Notes: generated by a model from the letters alone, not told the origin. Positions 46,880 through 57,119 are shown, numbered from the stretch's first letter. The stretch is DNA of 64,000 nucleotides from Hyphomicrobiales bacterium (GCA_013911885.1 JACESI010000009.1:28349-92348), one strand, 5' to 3'. Translations and numbers: made by a program.

Positions 46880-48955
46880 ATGAAGAGGTTGGCTGAGGCC
46901 TGCAAGGCGGTTTTCTGTTCTCTCGTGCTTGCCGTCATCATGCCGTCCGGCACCGCAAACGCCTTTTCGCCGGAAACGCTGCAATCGGTTGTCTCGGTTC
47001 TGCCGGTATGGCCCGGAAAGCCGCAGGGGGGAACCGATCTTCCCCCCGGTACCGCACCGGAGGGCAGTGGCATCGTGATCGCTGCGGGCGGTTATATCGC
47101 AACCGCCTGGCACGTGGTCGAACCGTCCGAATCAGTCGATGTCCGCCTTGCCGATGGCCGTATCCTCAAAGCGCGGATTGTCGGCCATGATGCGGCAAGT
47201 GATATCGCGCTTTTGCAGGTGGAAGCGGATCTGCCGCCGCTCCAGCTTGCCAAAACCGCCCGGCTGGCCGAGCCCGTCTGTGCGGTTTCTAATGCTTTCG
47301 GCCTCGATCTTTCAGTCACCTGCGGCGTCGTTTCTGCGCTTCATGTGTCCAGTGCGGGTTTCAACGGGGTGGAAGATTTCATACAGACTGACGCATCCGC
47401 CAATCCGGGCAGTTCCGGTGGTGCGCTCGTCAACGCCGAGGGCAGGCTCGTCGGTATGGTGGCGGCGATATTTGCATCCAAAGGCGACACCGATGTCGGC
47501 ATCAATTTCGCCATATCCGCACCGCTTTTGCAGCGCGTGGTGGCTGACCTGCTTGATGACGGCAAGGTTGCCTATGTGAAACCTGGCTGGCGCCTTGCCG
47601 CCTTGCCGCTCGATGCCCGGCAGGACCGCGCGGGTGCCTTGGTGCAGGAAGTGCAGCCGGAGGGCACGGCAGCGGTTGGCGGCGTTCAGGCGGGCGATGT
47701 CTTGACCGGCATTGCCGGCCGCGTGATCAAATCCCCGCGCGATGCAATAAGCGCGCTTGCCCTGTTCAAAACCGGTGAAAAGGCAAAGGTCACGGTCATG
47801 CGCGGGGCGACACCGCAAATGCTCACACTTTATTTCGTCGCCGATGACACGACCGCGCAGGCCGCCGAGCCGGTTCTGGAAAAGCGCCCCGATTGCCCCT
47901 ATCCGGAGCCTGTCTGCAATGCCCGTCAGGCCGTCTTTCCGATTGAGAGTTACGATCCGCTTGCAAGCGCCGTGCGGGTTGGCAATGATCTTCTTGTCAC
48001 CAACCGCCATGTCATCGTCGATCGCGACAAGGCGACGGTACTTACGCCGAACGGCCCGGTAGAGGCTGTGGTGGTGGCATCGTCCTACCGCGACGATCTT
48101 GTGCTTTTGCGTACAGCAGGCCTTCCGAAAAACAGTGTCATTCTGACCCCGGAAAGCGGTCAGTCCGGGGATTACAATTCCAGTTCCTATTTCACGATCG
48201 GGGCTGACGTGGCGCGCCAGCAAATCCGGGTTTTCGAGCCGGGAACTTTGATCCTGCCGCCCGCAGATGGGGCGACCTATGGCAGGCTTCATGTCACCTC
48301 CAGGATGCAGCCGGGCGTGAGTGGCGGCGCGCTTGTCAATGAGCGTGGTCAGCTTGCGGGCATCGCTGTCGGCGGCGGTGAGGGGCGCTATGAGGCTCTG
48401 CCTGTCATCCAGATCACCCGTCTCATCGCGGGCACCAGGGACGACAACGCCGCTCTGATTCAGGAAAAACTGGGTGAAGCGCTGCTTGCCTGCCTCAAAG
48501 CTGTCGATGCGGCGCGTGAAGCTGAAAGGGGCAAGCCATTCGAGCCGGGTCTTGTTGCGAGCTTGACGGAGAATTGCCGCATGTCCGAAAATCCGGGTGA
48601 GCTTCTCGATGCCGGGCGCCTGCTTGCCACAGGCCGCGCGACCGATGCGGCAATCGGCATCCACGAAGCGGCGGTGGCGCGGGTGCCGAATTCGATCAAT
48701 GCACGGATCTCGCTTCTGGTGTCGCTGCAACTGGGTGGGCGGTTTTCCGACATGCTGGCGCATGCGCGCTGGCTTCTGGGGGTGACCCCCGATGATCCGC
48801 AGGCGCTGCGTTTCGCAATCCAGTCCGGTGTCTGGGGCGGGGATCCGAAGCTCGCTGAAGCCGCCTATCAAAAGCTCCTCAAGGCCAATCCCGGCCAGGC
48901 TCAGGCAGCCAGACGCTTCATTGATCAGGCTCCGCCACCGCCACCGCGGCGATGA
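46880..48955 (+). CDS. Exported protein with two tandem trypsin-like protease domains and a PDZ module
   Basis: The 691-residue protein starts with a signal peptide ending IMPSGTANA. Protease domain 1 (about 35-225): His78 in TAWHVV, Asp108 in SDIALL, Ser179 in NPGSSGG. A PDZ-like module follows (about 240-325). Domain 2 (about 345-540): His377 in TNRHVI, Asp406 in DDLVLL, Ser481 in PGVSGG. The C-terminal 130 residues look TPR-like (DPKLAEAAYQKLLKANPGQAQAARRF). HtrA proteins have one protease domain, so two apparently active triads in one chain are unusual. The start is the ATG with GGAG at proper spacing; longer versions are rejected. Target unknown. Confidence 0.82.
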   Translation: MKRLAEACKAVFCSLVLAVIMPSGTANAFSPETLQSVVSVLPVWPGKPQGGTDLPPGTAPEGSGIVIAAGGYIATAWHVVEPSESVDVRLADGRILKARIVGHDAASDIALLQVEADLPPLQLAKTARLAEPVCAVSNAFGLDLSVTCGVVSALHVSSAGFNGVEDFIQTDASANPGSSGGALVNAEGRLVGMVAAIFASKGDTDVGINFAISAPLLQRVVADLLDDGKVAYVKPGWRLAALPLDARQDRAGALVQEVQPEGTAAVGGVQAGDVLTGIAGRVIKSPRDAISALALFKTGEKAKVTVMRGATPQMLTLYFVADDTTAQAAEPVLEKRPDCPYPEPVCNARQAVFPIESYDPLASAVRVGNDLLVTNRHVIVDRDKATVLTPNGPVEAVVVASSYRDDLVLLRTAGLPKNSVILTPESGQSGDYNSSSYFTIGADVARQQIRVFEPGTLILPPADGATYGRLHVTSRMQPGVSGGALVNERGQLAGIAVGGGEGRYEALPVIQITRLIAGTRDDNAALIQEKLGEALLACLKAVDAAREAERGKPFEPGLVASLTENCRMSENPGELLDAGRLLATGRATDAAIGIHEAAVARVPNSINARISLLVSLQLGGRFSDMLAHARWLLGVTPDDPQALRFAIQSGVWGGDPKLAEAAYQKLLKANPGQAQAARRFIDQAPPPPPRR

Positions 48956-48977
48956 GAGCGGTTTCTCCGGTGTCTGG

Positions 48978-50267
48978 CTAGTCGCGATCCGGATCGATGA
49001 TGAAGCCCTTCGCGACCACAGGCTGCCTTTCATTGGGTGCAACAGCTCGGGCGAAAATTCGCTGCTTGAGCGCCTCGGTCGAAAGGTCCGGCTCGGCCAG
49101 CAGAAGCCGCGCGGCGAGCGCCGTGACCCTGGGCACGGCATAGCTCGTCCCCGAGGCCCGGCTCTCGGAACCGCGAAAGTCCGTCACCGGAATGTTCTCA
49201 GCCGGAACCATGAGATCGACGCTGTTGGCCCCCCAGTTCGATCCGTCTGCCAGACGGCCGAAACCATCCGACGAGGTGACGACGATCATGTTGTCGAGAT
49301 CAAGTGCGCCCGGCCAGAGTGGCTCGGCATCGACATCGCGCCCGTCATTGCCAGCCGAGACGATGGCGAGCATTTCAGGATGGGCGCGCATCGCGGCCTC
49401 GAAATTTTGCCAATCCTCCGGTCTGGCGCTGCCAAGGGAGATCGAGAGCAAGCGCGCTCCTGCTTTTGCTGCGGCCTCAATGAGGTCGCCCATCCGCTGC
49501 ATATCCGGACGCGGGTAGCGAAAAGGCGCGAGAAGCGCTTCCGGCGCCTCGCGTGCGATGACCGAGGCAACCGGTGTCCCGTGGCGGATCGGTTGAAACA
49601 GGTTGCGCGCGGTGTCCCCGTCATAGGGCAGGGGATCAAGATCCCAGAAATCGAAGCCTGAAGGCGTGCCGTCTGTCCCGCGCGCAAGCCTGCTTGCAAA
49701 CAGCGGCAGATCATAGGCAAGGCCGCTGTCAACAAGGGCAACGACCGGCCCCTTGTGCCGCTTGCCAAACGGTGCTGCGGGCCAGGGAACCTGAAGCGTC
49801 TCGCGCCAGCGAAGCGTCTCGAAATCTTCATCGAGCTGATCGAGCATGATGCGTTCCGGCCCCTCGCGCACGATCCGTCGCGCCGCGATCGGCCGGCAAT
49901 TGCCATCCGTCTGCACCTGAAACAGCGGCAGGAAGGTGGCCTCGGCACTTTCATGGATCTCGGCATTGAACCGGCGCAGCCCGCCATCGCCCATGAAGGA
50001 AGACAGCCGCAATTCACCGTTCGGGATTGCAAAGCGCTGGTCGATACGCCCGGCTGAACCGTTGGCTGGCGTGGTGACTTCCTCAAGAAACCATGCTCCC
50101 GGCAAAACCGCCTGTGCGGCAAGACCGTCCAGACCTTCGCCGCAGACTTCTTCCACCACGCGGTGCAGCCAGTCTTCCGGCGCTCTCGGGGTCTCATTCG
50201 CCTGAGTCAGGCGCGGTAATGCCGAAACGGCGAGGACCGCAAGCGCGAGCACAGTCAGTTTTGACAT
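48978..50267 (-). CDS. Exported subtilisin-like serine protease (S8)
   Basis: The 429-residue protein has a signal peptide (to about residue 23) and a subtilase domain from about 170. The triad is Asp180 in VALVDSG, His229 in RHGTPVASVIA, and Ser375 in ASGTSYAVPRVTALAA; Asn307 in VSAGNDG stabilises the oxyanion. Residues 25-165 form a poorly conserved region that could be an inhibitory pro-domain. Its stop lies 22 bases from the convergent tandem protease gene; it is co-directional with uup and begins 12 bases after it, so it may be expressed from the uup promoter. Confidence 0.9.
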   Translation of the reverse strand: MSKLTVLALAVLAVSALPRLTQANETPRAPEDWLHRVVEEVCGEGLDGLAAQAVLPGAWFLEEVTTPANGSAGRIDQRFAIPNGELRLSSFMGDGGLRRFNAEIHESAEATFLPLFQVQTDGNCRPIAARRIVREGPERIMLDQLDEDFETLRWRETLQVPWPAAPFGKRHKGPVVALVDSGLAYDLPLFASRLARGTDGTPSGFDFWDLDPLPYDGDTARNLFQPIRHGTPVASVIAREAPEALLAPFRYPRPDMQRMGDLIEAAAKAGARLLSISLGSARPEDWQNFEAAMRAHPEMLAIVSAGNDGRDVDAEPLWPGALDLDNMIVVTSSDGFGRLADGSNWGANSVDLMVPAENIPVTDFRGSESRASGTSYAVPRVTALAARLLLAEPDLSTEALKQRIFARAVAPNERQPVVAKGFIIDPDRD

Positions 50268-50279
50268 GAAGCAAAAACC

Positions 50280-52100
50280 CTAGCTTTGATTTTCGCGCAT
50301 TTCCTCAAGCTCGAGCCAGCGTGTTTCTGCTGCCTCAAGCCGCCTCTGCCGCTCCGCAAGGGCTTGCGTGTATTTATCGAAAGTCTGCCGGTCGCGCTGA
50401 AACAGGATGGGGTCTGCAAGGGCGATGGCAAGCTTGTCGATTTCTCGTTCCAGTTTTTCAATTTCATCCGGCAGGGTTTTGAGGGCATGTTCGTCTTTGA
50501 AGCTGAGCTTGGCACTGGGGCGTTTTTGCGGCGGTGGTGCGGCACTCTTTGCTGTTGCTGGTACCACAGGCTTCCCGGCGGCTGCCGCACGAACACCATA
50601 ACCGCGCTGTGCGACCATATCATGATATCCGCCGGAATAGGCTATCCAGCGACCATCGCCTTCAAACGCGATCGTGCTTGTCGCGACACGGTCGATGAAA
50701 TCGCGATCATGGCTCACCAGAACGACGGTTCCGTCATAGGTCGAGAGCAGTTCCTGCAGGAGATCGAGGGTTTCGAGGTCCAGGTCATTGGTCGGCTCGT
50801 CAAGGACCATCAGGTTCGACGGTTGAGACAGCGCGCGCGCCAGCATGAGGCGGCCGCGTTCACCGCCGGAGAGCGCGCTGATCGGCGTGTTCGCCTGTTC
50901 GGGACGGAACAGGAAATCCTTCATATAGCTCATGATGTGTTTGCTCTCACCGCCAATTGTCACGCTGTCGCCGGTTCCCTGGCTGAGCGCGGCACGCAGG
51001 GTCCAGTCCGGGGAGAGGGATGCGCGCTGCTGATCGAGGGTCGCAATCGCAAGGTTGCTGCCGATGCGGATTGTGCCTTCGTCCGGCGCGAGCGCGCCGG
51101 TCAGAAGGTTGAGAAGCGTGGTCTTGCCCGCGCCATTCGGGCCAACAACACCGATGCGCTCGCCCCGCGCGATGCGGATCGAAAAATCGCGCACGACGGT
51201 CTTCTCCCCAAACGCTCCAAACCGTTTCGTCAGTGCGGTTGCCTCAACGACGAGTTTGCCGGAAGCATCGGCGGAATTCGCCTGCATCGCGAGTTCAGGG
51301 CGCAGGTTTGCGCGCTTCTTTGTGGAATGTTCGGCGCGCAGGGCATGCAGGTCGCCGAGACGGCGGACATTGCGTTTGCGCCGCGCGGTCACGCCATAGC
51401 GCAACCAGTCTTCCTCGGCGACGATCTTCTGCTTGAGCTTCTGGAGATTGCGCTCCTCTTCCTCGAAAAACGTGTCGCGCCATTCTTCGAAACTGCCGAA
51501 ACCCCGGTCGATCTTGCGGGTGACGCCCCGGTCGAGCCAGACCGTCGCCTTTGACAGCGCCTGTAGAAAGGCGCGGTCATGGCTGATCAGAACGAGGGCC
51601 GAACGGGTTGCCTTCAGTTCGCTCTCAAGCCATTCGATGGCGGGAAGATCCAGATGATTGGTCGGCTCATCGAGGAGAAGGACGTCCGGCTCCGGCGCAA
51701 GTGCGCGCACCAGCGCTGCACGGCGCAATTCACCGCCCGAAAGATTGACGGGCGCGCGCTCGCCGTCAAGACCGAGAGCATCGAAAAGATAATCGACGCG
51801 AAAGGGATGGTCGCTTTCGTTGAGACCGCGAAGGGCGTAATCACGCAAGGTGGCAAACCCCGATAGATCAGGCTCCTGTGGCAGATAGCGGATGGTTGTG
51901 CCGGGCTGGATGAAGCGCTCGCCGGAATCGGCATCGACCTCGCCTGCGACGATTTTCAGAAATGTCGATTTTCCCGACCCGTTGCGCCCGACAAGGCACA
52001 ATCGCTCGCCCTCGAAGACAGCCAGTTCCGCGCCCGTGAGCAGTGGGGAGCCGCCGAAGGTGAGTTCGATCTCTTTCAGATGAATGAGCGGTGGTGCCAT
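50280..52100 (-). CDS. uup: ABC-F ATPase, Uup-type
   Basis: The 606-residue protein has two ABC modules in one chain without membrane segments: Walker A GRNGSGKST near residue 38 and GPNGAGKTT near 320; signature LSGGE twice; Walker B VLLLDEPTNHLDLPAIEWLE and VLDEPTNDLDLETLDLL. A C-terminal coiled coil (from about 535, KLEREIDKLAIALADP...RQRRLEAAETRWLELEEM) is that of Uup. Uup acts at the ribosome or branched DNA. The ATG giving MAPPLIHLKEI is the start; the longer form from 52196 is rejected. Confidence 0.92.
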   Translation of the reverse strand: MAPPLIHLKEIELTFGGSPLLTGAELAVFEGERLCLVGRNGSGKSTFLKIVAGEVDADSGERFIQPGTTIRYLPQEPDLSGFATLRDYALRGLNESDHPFRVDYLFDALGLDGERAPVNLSGGELRRAALVRALAPEPDVLLLDEPTNHLDLPAIEWLESELKATRSALVLISHDRAFLQALSKATVWLDRGVTRKIDRGFGSFEEWRDTFFEEEERNLQKLKQKIVAEEDWLRYGVTARRKRNVRRLGDLHALRAEHSTKKRANLRPELAMQANSADASGKLVVEATALTKRFGAFGEKTVVRDFSIRIARGERIGVVGPNGAGKTTLLNLLTGALAPDEGTIRIGSNLAIATLDQQRASLSPDWTLRAALSQGTGDSVTIGGESKHIMSYMKDFLFRPEQANTPISALSGGERGRLMLARALSQPSNLMVLDEPTNDLDLETLDLLQELLSTYDGTVVLVSHDRDFIDRVATSTIAFEGDGRWIAYSGGYHDMVAQRGYGVRAAAAGKPVVPATAKSAAPPPQKRPSAKLSFKDEHALKTLPDEIEKLEREIDKLAIALADPILFQRDRQTFDKYTQALAERQRRLEAAETRWLELEEMRENQS

Positions 52101-52380
52101 GATTTCGATCGTTGTTTGGGTGCGGGCGGCTTTGCGGAGGCTCCCCAAAGGCGCTTTCGCCCTTATGGAGCAACAGAAAATGTCCTTTGGCCGCATTCTT
52201 TGCTTTGTGCAAGCCTATTCCGTGCTAGGCTGACTTCAACAGAAATAATACTGCGCGATCCGTCGGGGCAAGGCGAAGGCGCGATGTTTTGCAGACTGCG
52301 CGTTGTCCGCGCGCCGGTGGATTTGGTCCGCTTTGCAAGACGGTCGCGAATTCCAGTCAGCGATAAGGGGTCGCGTCGGA

Positions 52381-53931
52381 GTGAACGACGTGACGAATGA
52401 CAATCACGATGGGTCGCAACCTCCCCTGATCGCAGGAGAGTGCACCAATGCCGAAAAACCAACGCCCGGCTCCAGTCCGAAAAGACGCAAACGCCGCCGC
52501 GGTCGCCGAGGCAAGCGTGTTGGATTCACGCCAAAAGAAACGGGTAACTTCAGCAGTCAGTCTGGTCCGAGCCAGGCGGTCCTAAGCAATCCGGTCGTTA
52601 GTGTTTCGGGTGTTAGCAAGCTGGGCGTTAGCAATGCGGACGACGGTGCTTCTTCAGGCGCGCTCTCACCCTGTGAGGCAGGTTCAGTCGGGCCTGGCCA
52701 GCCGTCATGCGCCGCGCGGTCCCCTTCTGTGCGCCCCGTTTCGGACAAATCAATCACTGGCCTGACCACACCAGTGCGCCAACCCGACAAGAGACAGCCC
52801 CATGCCCGGCGCGGCGACATATCGTCGGATGCGCGCCAGACTTATGCCGCCCTCGACCTTGGAACAAACAATTGCCGTCTCCTGATTGCGGTGCCGCAGG
52901 GCGCATCGTTCCGGGTCGTCGATGCCTTTTCCCGAATCGTGCGCCTTGGCGAAGGCGTGTCCGGCTCTGGCCGACTGTCCAAGGAAGCGATGGACCGTGC
53001 GGTCGAGGCGCTCAAGATATGCGCGGCAAAGCTCAAGGGTCGCGACGGCATTCGTTCGCGGCTTATTGCAACTGAAGCCTGCCGGATCGCCGAAAACGGC
53101 GATGAATTTCTGGCGCGTGTGCGCGAAGAGGCCGGGCTCAACCTCGAAATTGTGAACCGGGAGACCGAGGCAAGACTTGCCGTTGCGGGCTGCGCCTCGC
53201 TGGTCGACCGGCGTGCGGAAGGGGTCATCCTGTTCGATATCGGCGGCGGCTCTTCAGAACTCGTCTGGCTCGACCTGCGCGACCGCAAGAAGACCGGCCG
53301 CGCCATCACCCGGCGCGTGCGAACATGGACATCGCTGCCGGTCGGTGTGGTCAATATCTCCGAGCGCCATGGCGGGGTGGATGTGACGCCGGAAAGTTTT
53401 GAAGGTATGATCGGCGAAGTGACCGGCTTGCTGGAAGCCTTTCCTGAAGCTGAGGCGCTGAGTGCCATGGTGGCCCGCGGCGAGGTGCATATGCTCGGCA
53501 CGTCGGGAACAGTAACCACGCTTGCCGGTGTTCATCTCGGGCTTGAATATTATGACCGGCGGCGGGTGGACGGTATCTGGATGTCGGCGGCGGATGTGTC
53601 GCTGATGACCGACAAACTTCTCGCCATGAGCTTTGAGGAGCGCAGCCGAAACGCCTGTATCGGGCGCGAGAGGGCCGACCTTGTTCTTGCCGGCTGCGCC
53701 ATTCTCGAGGCGCTCCGCCGGAAATGGCCGTGCGAGCGCTTGCGCGTTGCCGATCGGGGCCTGCGCGAAGGCATTCTCTACGAGATGATGAACGAAGACG
53801 GCGCCCTTCGCGGCAATCGCCCGCCACGGCGTTGGCGCAAGCCCTCCGGGCCTGATGGTGGATCTGCATCAAACACCGCTGGAACGTCGCCTGCTTCTCG
53901 TCACGACGGCAATCAGCCTGGGGATCGCTGA
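52381..53931 (+). CDS. ppx: Ppx/GppA phosphatase-family protein
   Basis: The 516-residue protein (GTG start; several starts are possible, with 52390 also GTG) has an N-terminal low-complexity stretch with a [13 protein letters not shown] cluster near residue 35. The ASKHA domain begins [16 protein letters not shown] near residue 160 and continues [69 protein letters not shown]. The enzyme removes phosphate from polyphosphate or pppGpp; no HD domain is present, and the chain ends soon after. Its stop lies two bases before rlmE. Confidence 0.9.
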   Translation: MNDVTNDNHDGSQPPLIAGECTNAEKPTPGSSPKRRKRRRGRRGKRVGFTPKETGNFSSQSGPSQAVLSNPVVSVSGVSKLGVSNADDGASSGALSPCEAGSVGPGQPSCAARSPSVRPVSDKSITGLTTPVRQPDKRQPHARRGDISSDARQTYAALDLGTNNCRLLIAVPQGASFRVVDAFSRIVRLGEGVSGSGRLSKEAMDRAVEALKICAAKLKGRDGIRSRLIATEACRIAENGDEFLARVREEAGLNLEIVNRETEARLAVAGCASLVDRRAEGVILFDIGGGSSELVWLDLRDRKKTGRAITRRVRTWTSLPVGVVNISERHGGVDVTPESFEGMIGEVTGLLEAFPEAEALSAMVARGEVHMLGTSGTVTTLAGVHLGLEYYDRRRVDGIWMSAADVSLMTDKLLAMSFEERSRNACIGRERADLVLAGCAILEALRRKWPCERLRVADRGLREGILYEMMNEDGALRGNRPPRRWRKPSGPDGGSASNTAGTSPASRHDGNQPGDR

Positions 53932-53933
53932 CG

Positions 53934-54674
53934 ATGGCAGAGAAAAAGGGCAGCGGCAGACGCGCCTCTGGCAAAGGTGCTGGCGACGGCACCGGATCGA
54001 CCGCAGGCCGCAACATGCATGTGCGGGTCAAAACCGCCAAGCGCCGCAAAACGTCGTCGACCCAGTGGCTCGAGCGGCAATTGAACGACCCCTATGTCGC
54101 GCAGGCCAAACGCGATGGCTATCGCTCGCGCGCGGCCTACAAGCTTCTTGAAATCGATGAGAAGCATAAAATCCTGAAAAAGGGCATGCGCATCGTTGAT
54201 CTCGGCGCAGCGCCCGGTGGCTGGAGCCAGATTGCCGCGAAACGTGTCGGCTCCCTGAGTACTGAGCCGCTGGTGGTGGGGATCGATTATCTGGACGTTG
54301 ATCCGATCGCGGGGGTCCATCTTCTCAAGATGGATTTCCTCGATGCTGAGGCCCCGGCTTGCCTGATGGCGGCGCTCGGCGGCGTCAAGCCGACCCTCAT
54401 CATGTCGGATATGGCAGCGCCCACCATCGGTCATCGCCAGACCGATCATATCCGCACCCTGCATCTGTGCGAAGTCGCACTCGATTTTGCCAAGGAAAAC
54501 CTGGCCCCGGGCGGCGATTTTCTGGCAAAGGTGTTTCGCGGCGGGACGGAGCATGGACTTCTTGACGATATCAAGAAAAGTTTCGAGAAAGTCTATCATA
54601 TCAAGCCTCCCGCAAGCCGGAAGGAATCGCCGGAGCTTTTTGTTCTCGCCCGGGGATACCGCCCACGGGGCTGA
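53934..54674 (+). CDS. rlmE: 23S rRNA (uridine-2552-2'-O) methyltransferase
   Basis: The 246-residue SAM enzyme of the FtsJ/RrmJ family has the K-D-K-E tetrad: Lys in [12 protein letters not shown] near residue 65, SAM motif [15 protein letters not shown] near 89, Asp in [21 protein letters not shown] near 157, Lys in FLAKVFRGG near 198 and Glu near the end. An N-terminal basic Gly/Arg/Ser-rich tail of about 40 residues is longer than in E. coli. The gene follows ppx with a two-base gap, a conserved alphaproteobacterial pair. Confidence 0.95.
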   Translation: MAEKKGSGRRASGKGAGDGTGSTAGRNMHVRVKTAKRRKTSSTQWLERQLNDPYVAQAKRDGYRSRAAYKLLEIDEKHKILKKGMRIVDLGAAPGGWSQIAAKRVGSLSTEPLVVGIDYLDVDPIAGVHLLKMDFLDAEAPACLMAALGGVKPTLIMSDMAAPTIGHRQTDHIRTLHLCEVALDFAKENLAPGGDFLAKVFRGGTEHGLLDDIKKSFEKVYHIKPPASRKESPELFVLARGYRPRG

Positions 54675-54862
54675 GCCTGCCGCAACCCGAACCTGAACCG
54701 AGCATGGATGCTGTGGCCGACCGCTGTCGGCAGGCGCTGCCAGAGGAATATCTGTGGGCCAGCCGCGCCACCACGACTGGCTGTCGCCCGCTTGAGGCGG
54801 ATCAAGGACATCACGCAAAGCGCGTGTTACTTCTCAGATTTACAAGGCGGGGAACAAAACGC

Positions 54863-55558
54863 ATGGCGAGATTGCATATCGAGCGACACAGCAGCCACCG
54901 CGTCGGCTGGCTTCGTGCAGCCGTGCTTGGCGCGAATGATGGGCTGGTCTCGACCGCGAGCCTGATTGTGGGAGTTGCGGCGTCGACCGCTGGCGAGAGT
55001 CAGATCCTGCTTGCGGGGGTCGCCGGCATGGTTGCAGGCGCGATGTCGATGGCGGCGGGCGAATATGTCTCGGTGAGCTCCCAATCTGACACCGAGAAAG
55101 CCGATCTTGCCCGCGAGAAACAGGAACTGATCGACCAGCCCGAATTTGAGCATCAGGAATTGGCGCAGACCTTCGTTGCCCGCGGCGTGACAAAGGAGAC
55201 CGCGATTGAGGTCGCACGGCAATTGATGGAAAAGGATGCCCTTGGTGCCCATGCGCGCGAGGAGTTGGGAATTTCCGAAATGACGACCGCCCAGCCCCTG
55301 CTTGCCGCACTCACGTCGGCCCTGAGTTTCGCGGTGGGTGCTTTTCTTCCGCTGCTGGTTGTTCTTCTGTCGCCTGCGCAATGGCTGATACACGCCGTCG
55401 CGGTGTCGACGCTCATCTTCCTTGCGGTGCTCGGGGCGCTGGGTGCCATGGTCGGTGGCGCGAACCTTTTGCAGGCGACCGTTAGAGTAACCTTCTGGGG
55501 GTCGGTGGCGCTCGCCATCACGGCCGGTGTTGGTGCGCTGTTCGGTACGGTGGTCTAA
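54863..55558 (+). CDS. VIT1/CCC1-family iron/manganese transporter
   Basis: The 231-residue protein has the five-helix fold of this family: VGWLRAAVLGANDGLVSTASLIVGVAASTAG (helix 1 with the conserved Asp-Gly), GMVAGAMSMAAGEYVSVSSQSDTEKADL (helix 2 with Met/Glu metal site), then a cytoplasmic helical Glu-rich region (about 75-130) that binds metal, and three more helices. It moves Fe(II) or Mn(II) across the membrane. The start is the ATG eight bases after GGGGA; an upstream frame from 54704 is rejected. Confidence 0.88.
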   Translation: MARLHIERHSSHRVGWLRAAVLGANDGLVSTASLIVGVAASTAGESQILLAGVAGMVAGAMSMAAGEYVSVSSQSDTEKADLAREKQELIDQPEFEHQELAQTFVARGVTKETAIEVARQLMEKDALGAHAREELGISEMTTAQPLLAALTSALSFAVGAFLPLLVVLLSPAQWLIHAVAVSTLIFLAVLGALGAMVGGANLLQATVRVTFWGSVALAITAGVGALFGTVV

Positions 55559-56529
55559 TCGTTACCTGCGGCAAGAAGTGCTGCCGCCATGTCCTCAAGC
55601 GCGAAACCGGCGGATTTGAAGAGCGTGATGTCACTTCGTTCCAACCGCCCGCGCGCAGGCTCGCGCACGAGGTCGGCAAGCTCGCCAAGAATATCCGTTT
55701 CACGAAGGCTTCCATTGGCAAGCGGATGACAGAGATCGCCGGATTGCATTGCTCCGGTTCTTGTATCGACGAAAATCCGCGCACGGCGCACGGCCGCGTC
55801 ATCGCTTTCGCGCAGCGCCGGCGAAAAGGATCCGATGAGGTCGAGATGGGTGCCGGGACGGAGCCATTCACCGAAAACAATCGGCGTTGTGCTGCTCGTG
55901 ACACAGCTGATGATATCACTGGCCCGGCAACCGCTTTCGACGTCTTTGCAGATTTCGGCAGGCAAGCCCTTTTTCCTGAGGACGTCGACGACACGGGCGG
56001 CCTTGTCCGGACTGCGGCCAAAGATCATGATGCGTTGAAGCGCGCGGCCATGGGCATGCGCCTCTGCGACACTGACCGATAATTGCCCGGTGCCGACCAC
56101 GAGGAGCGTGCGTGAATCCGTGCGCGCAAGATGGCGTGCTGCAAGCGCGGAGGCCGCAGCTGTCCGCCGTTCGGTCAGCGCATCCCCATCAATCACGGCT
56201 TGCACGGCCCCGGTTTCCCCATTCATCAATATATAGGTCGCGTGGATGGTTGGCAGGCCCTGCTCTCTATTGCCCGGAAAGAAGCTCACGAGTTTGACGC
56301 CGATGGCTTTGCCCGAAATCCAGGCGGGCATGAGGAGAAGATTGGCGGTTGCAGCCGATGCGCCTGAAGATCCGCCAGAGCCGGACGGAAGCGTGATCGT
56401 GTGGTTGTGCCGCTCCGGCACAATGATGCGGTTTTGTTTCAGTTCGAATTCGATGGCATGGATCAAGCGGCCCCAGTCAAGCTCACGATCAAGGGTTTCG
56501 CGGGCAATGAAATCGGGTGTGCGTGTCAT
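55555..56529 (-). CDS. Ornithine cyclodeaminase/mu-crystallin-family protein
   Basis: The 324-residue NAD(P)-dependent enzyme belongs to the family with ornithine cyclodeaminase, alanine dehydrogenase and Delta1-pyrroline-2-carboxylate reductase. AIGVKLVSFFPGNREQGLPTIHATYIL near residue 76 is the substrate block and VVGTGQLSVSVAEAHA near 147 the nucleotide motif; RTAAASALAARHLAR is typical. Exact substrate cannot be fixed. It overlaps the TetR gene by four bases (ATGA), so both come from one message, and its stop codon shares bases with the stop of the convergent VIT gene. Confidence 0.88.
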   Translation of the reverse strand: MTRTPDFIARETLDRELDWGRLIHAIEFELKQNRIIVPERHNHTITLPSGSGGSSGASAATANLLLMPAWISGKAIGVKLVSFFPGNREQGLPTIHATYILMNGETGAVQAVIDGDALTERRTAAASALAARHLARTDSRTLLVVGTGQLSVSVAEAHAHGRALQRIMIFGRSPDKAARVVDVLRKKGLPAEICKDVESGCRASDIISCVTSSTTPIVFGEWLRPGTHLDLIGSFSPALRESDDAAVRRARIFVDTRTGAMQSGDLCHPLANGSLRETDILGELADLVREPARGRLERSDITLFKSAGFALEDMAAALLAAGND

Positions 56530-57119
56530 GCCGCCTGAATGCCTGCAAGCCGCAGGGCCTCGCGCTTCAGCGTATCGAGGCAGATCGTATCGAAGCTTCC
56601 GCGCGCCAGAACCCGCATACCGATGAGAAAGGCGAGTAGTGATTTAGAGGCATCTTCAGGGCTGACCGAAAGGGGAATTTGCCCGCGCGCCTGCCCGGAC
56701 TCGCTCATGGTCTTGAAAAACACCCGAAAGGTGTCGAAGGAATTGGTCACGAGTGTTTTGGTTTCCTCGCTTTGGTTTGGCAAGTCGAGCGCTGTGTTGA
56801 CGAGAAGACAGCCCTTGCAATCCGGATCCTTGCGCGTTTCGGCGACAATATCGTCGAAAAGTGCGGTCAGCGCTTGCACGGGATCTTCGATGTCCGAAAG
56901 CGCTGCGAGCGCCTTTGTGCAATATTCGGTTTCATAGCGCATCAGTGCGCGGGTGAAGAGCACCTGCTTGCTGCTGAAGGCGTTGTAAAGACTGCCCTTG
57001 TTGATTGCCATGCACTTGACGAGATCGGCCATGGAGGTTGCCTCATAGCCCTTCTTCCAGAAAACCTCGATTGCCCTGTCCGTTGCCTCATTGAGGTCGA
57101 AAGCTTTTTCCCATGGCAT
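56526..57119 (-). CDS. TetR-family regulator
   Basis: The 197-residue protein has the helix-turn-helix AIEVFWKKGYEATSMADLVKCMAINKGSLYNAFSSKQVLF near residues 17-56, and a helical ligand domain with C-terminal TetR_C-like pattern (CKGCLLVNTALDLP is characteristic of the YxaF/NemR-like group). The ATG giving MPWEKAF is chosen; a longer version would need a TTG start. It is divergent from the AhpD-like gene with two copies of a palindromic site between them. Ligands in this group are often electrophiles or quinones, with Cys residues as sensors. Confidence 0.9.
   Translation of the reverse strand: MPWEKAFDLNEATDRAIEVFWKKGYEATSMADLVKCMAINKGSLYNAFSSKQVLFTRALMRYETEYCTKALAALSDIEDPVQALTALFDDIVAETRKDPDCKGCLLVNTALDLPNQSEETKTLVTNSFDTFRVFFKTMSESGQARGQIPLSVSPEDASKSLLAFLIGMRVLARGSFDTICLDTLKREALRLAGIQAA

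Noticed and set aside
47312..49141. 609-codon open frame antisense to the tandem-protease gene
   Set aside because: Same reason: the plus strand has signal peptide and catalytic motifs; the antisense product has none.
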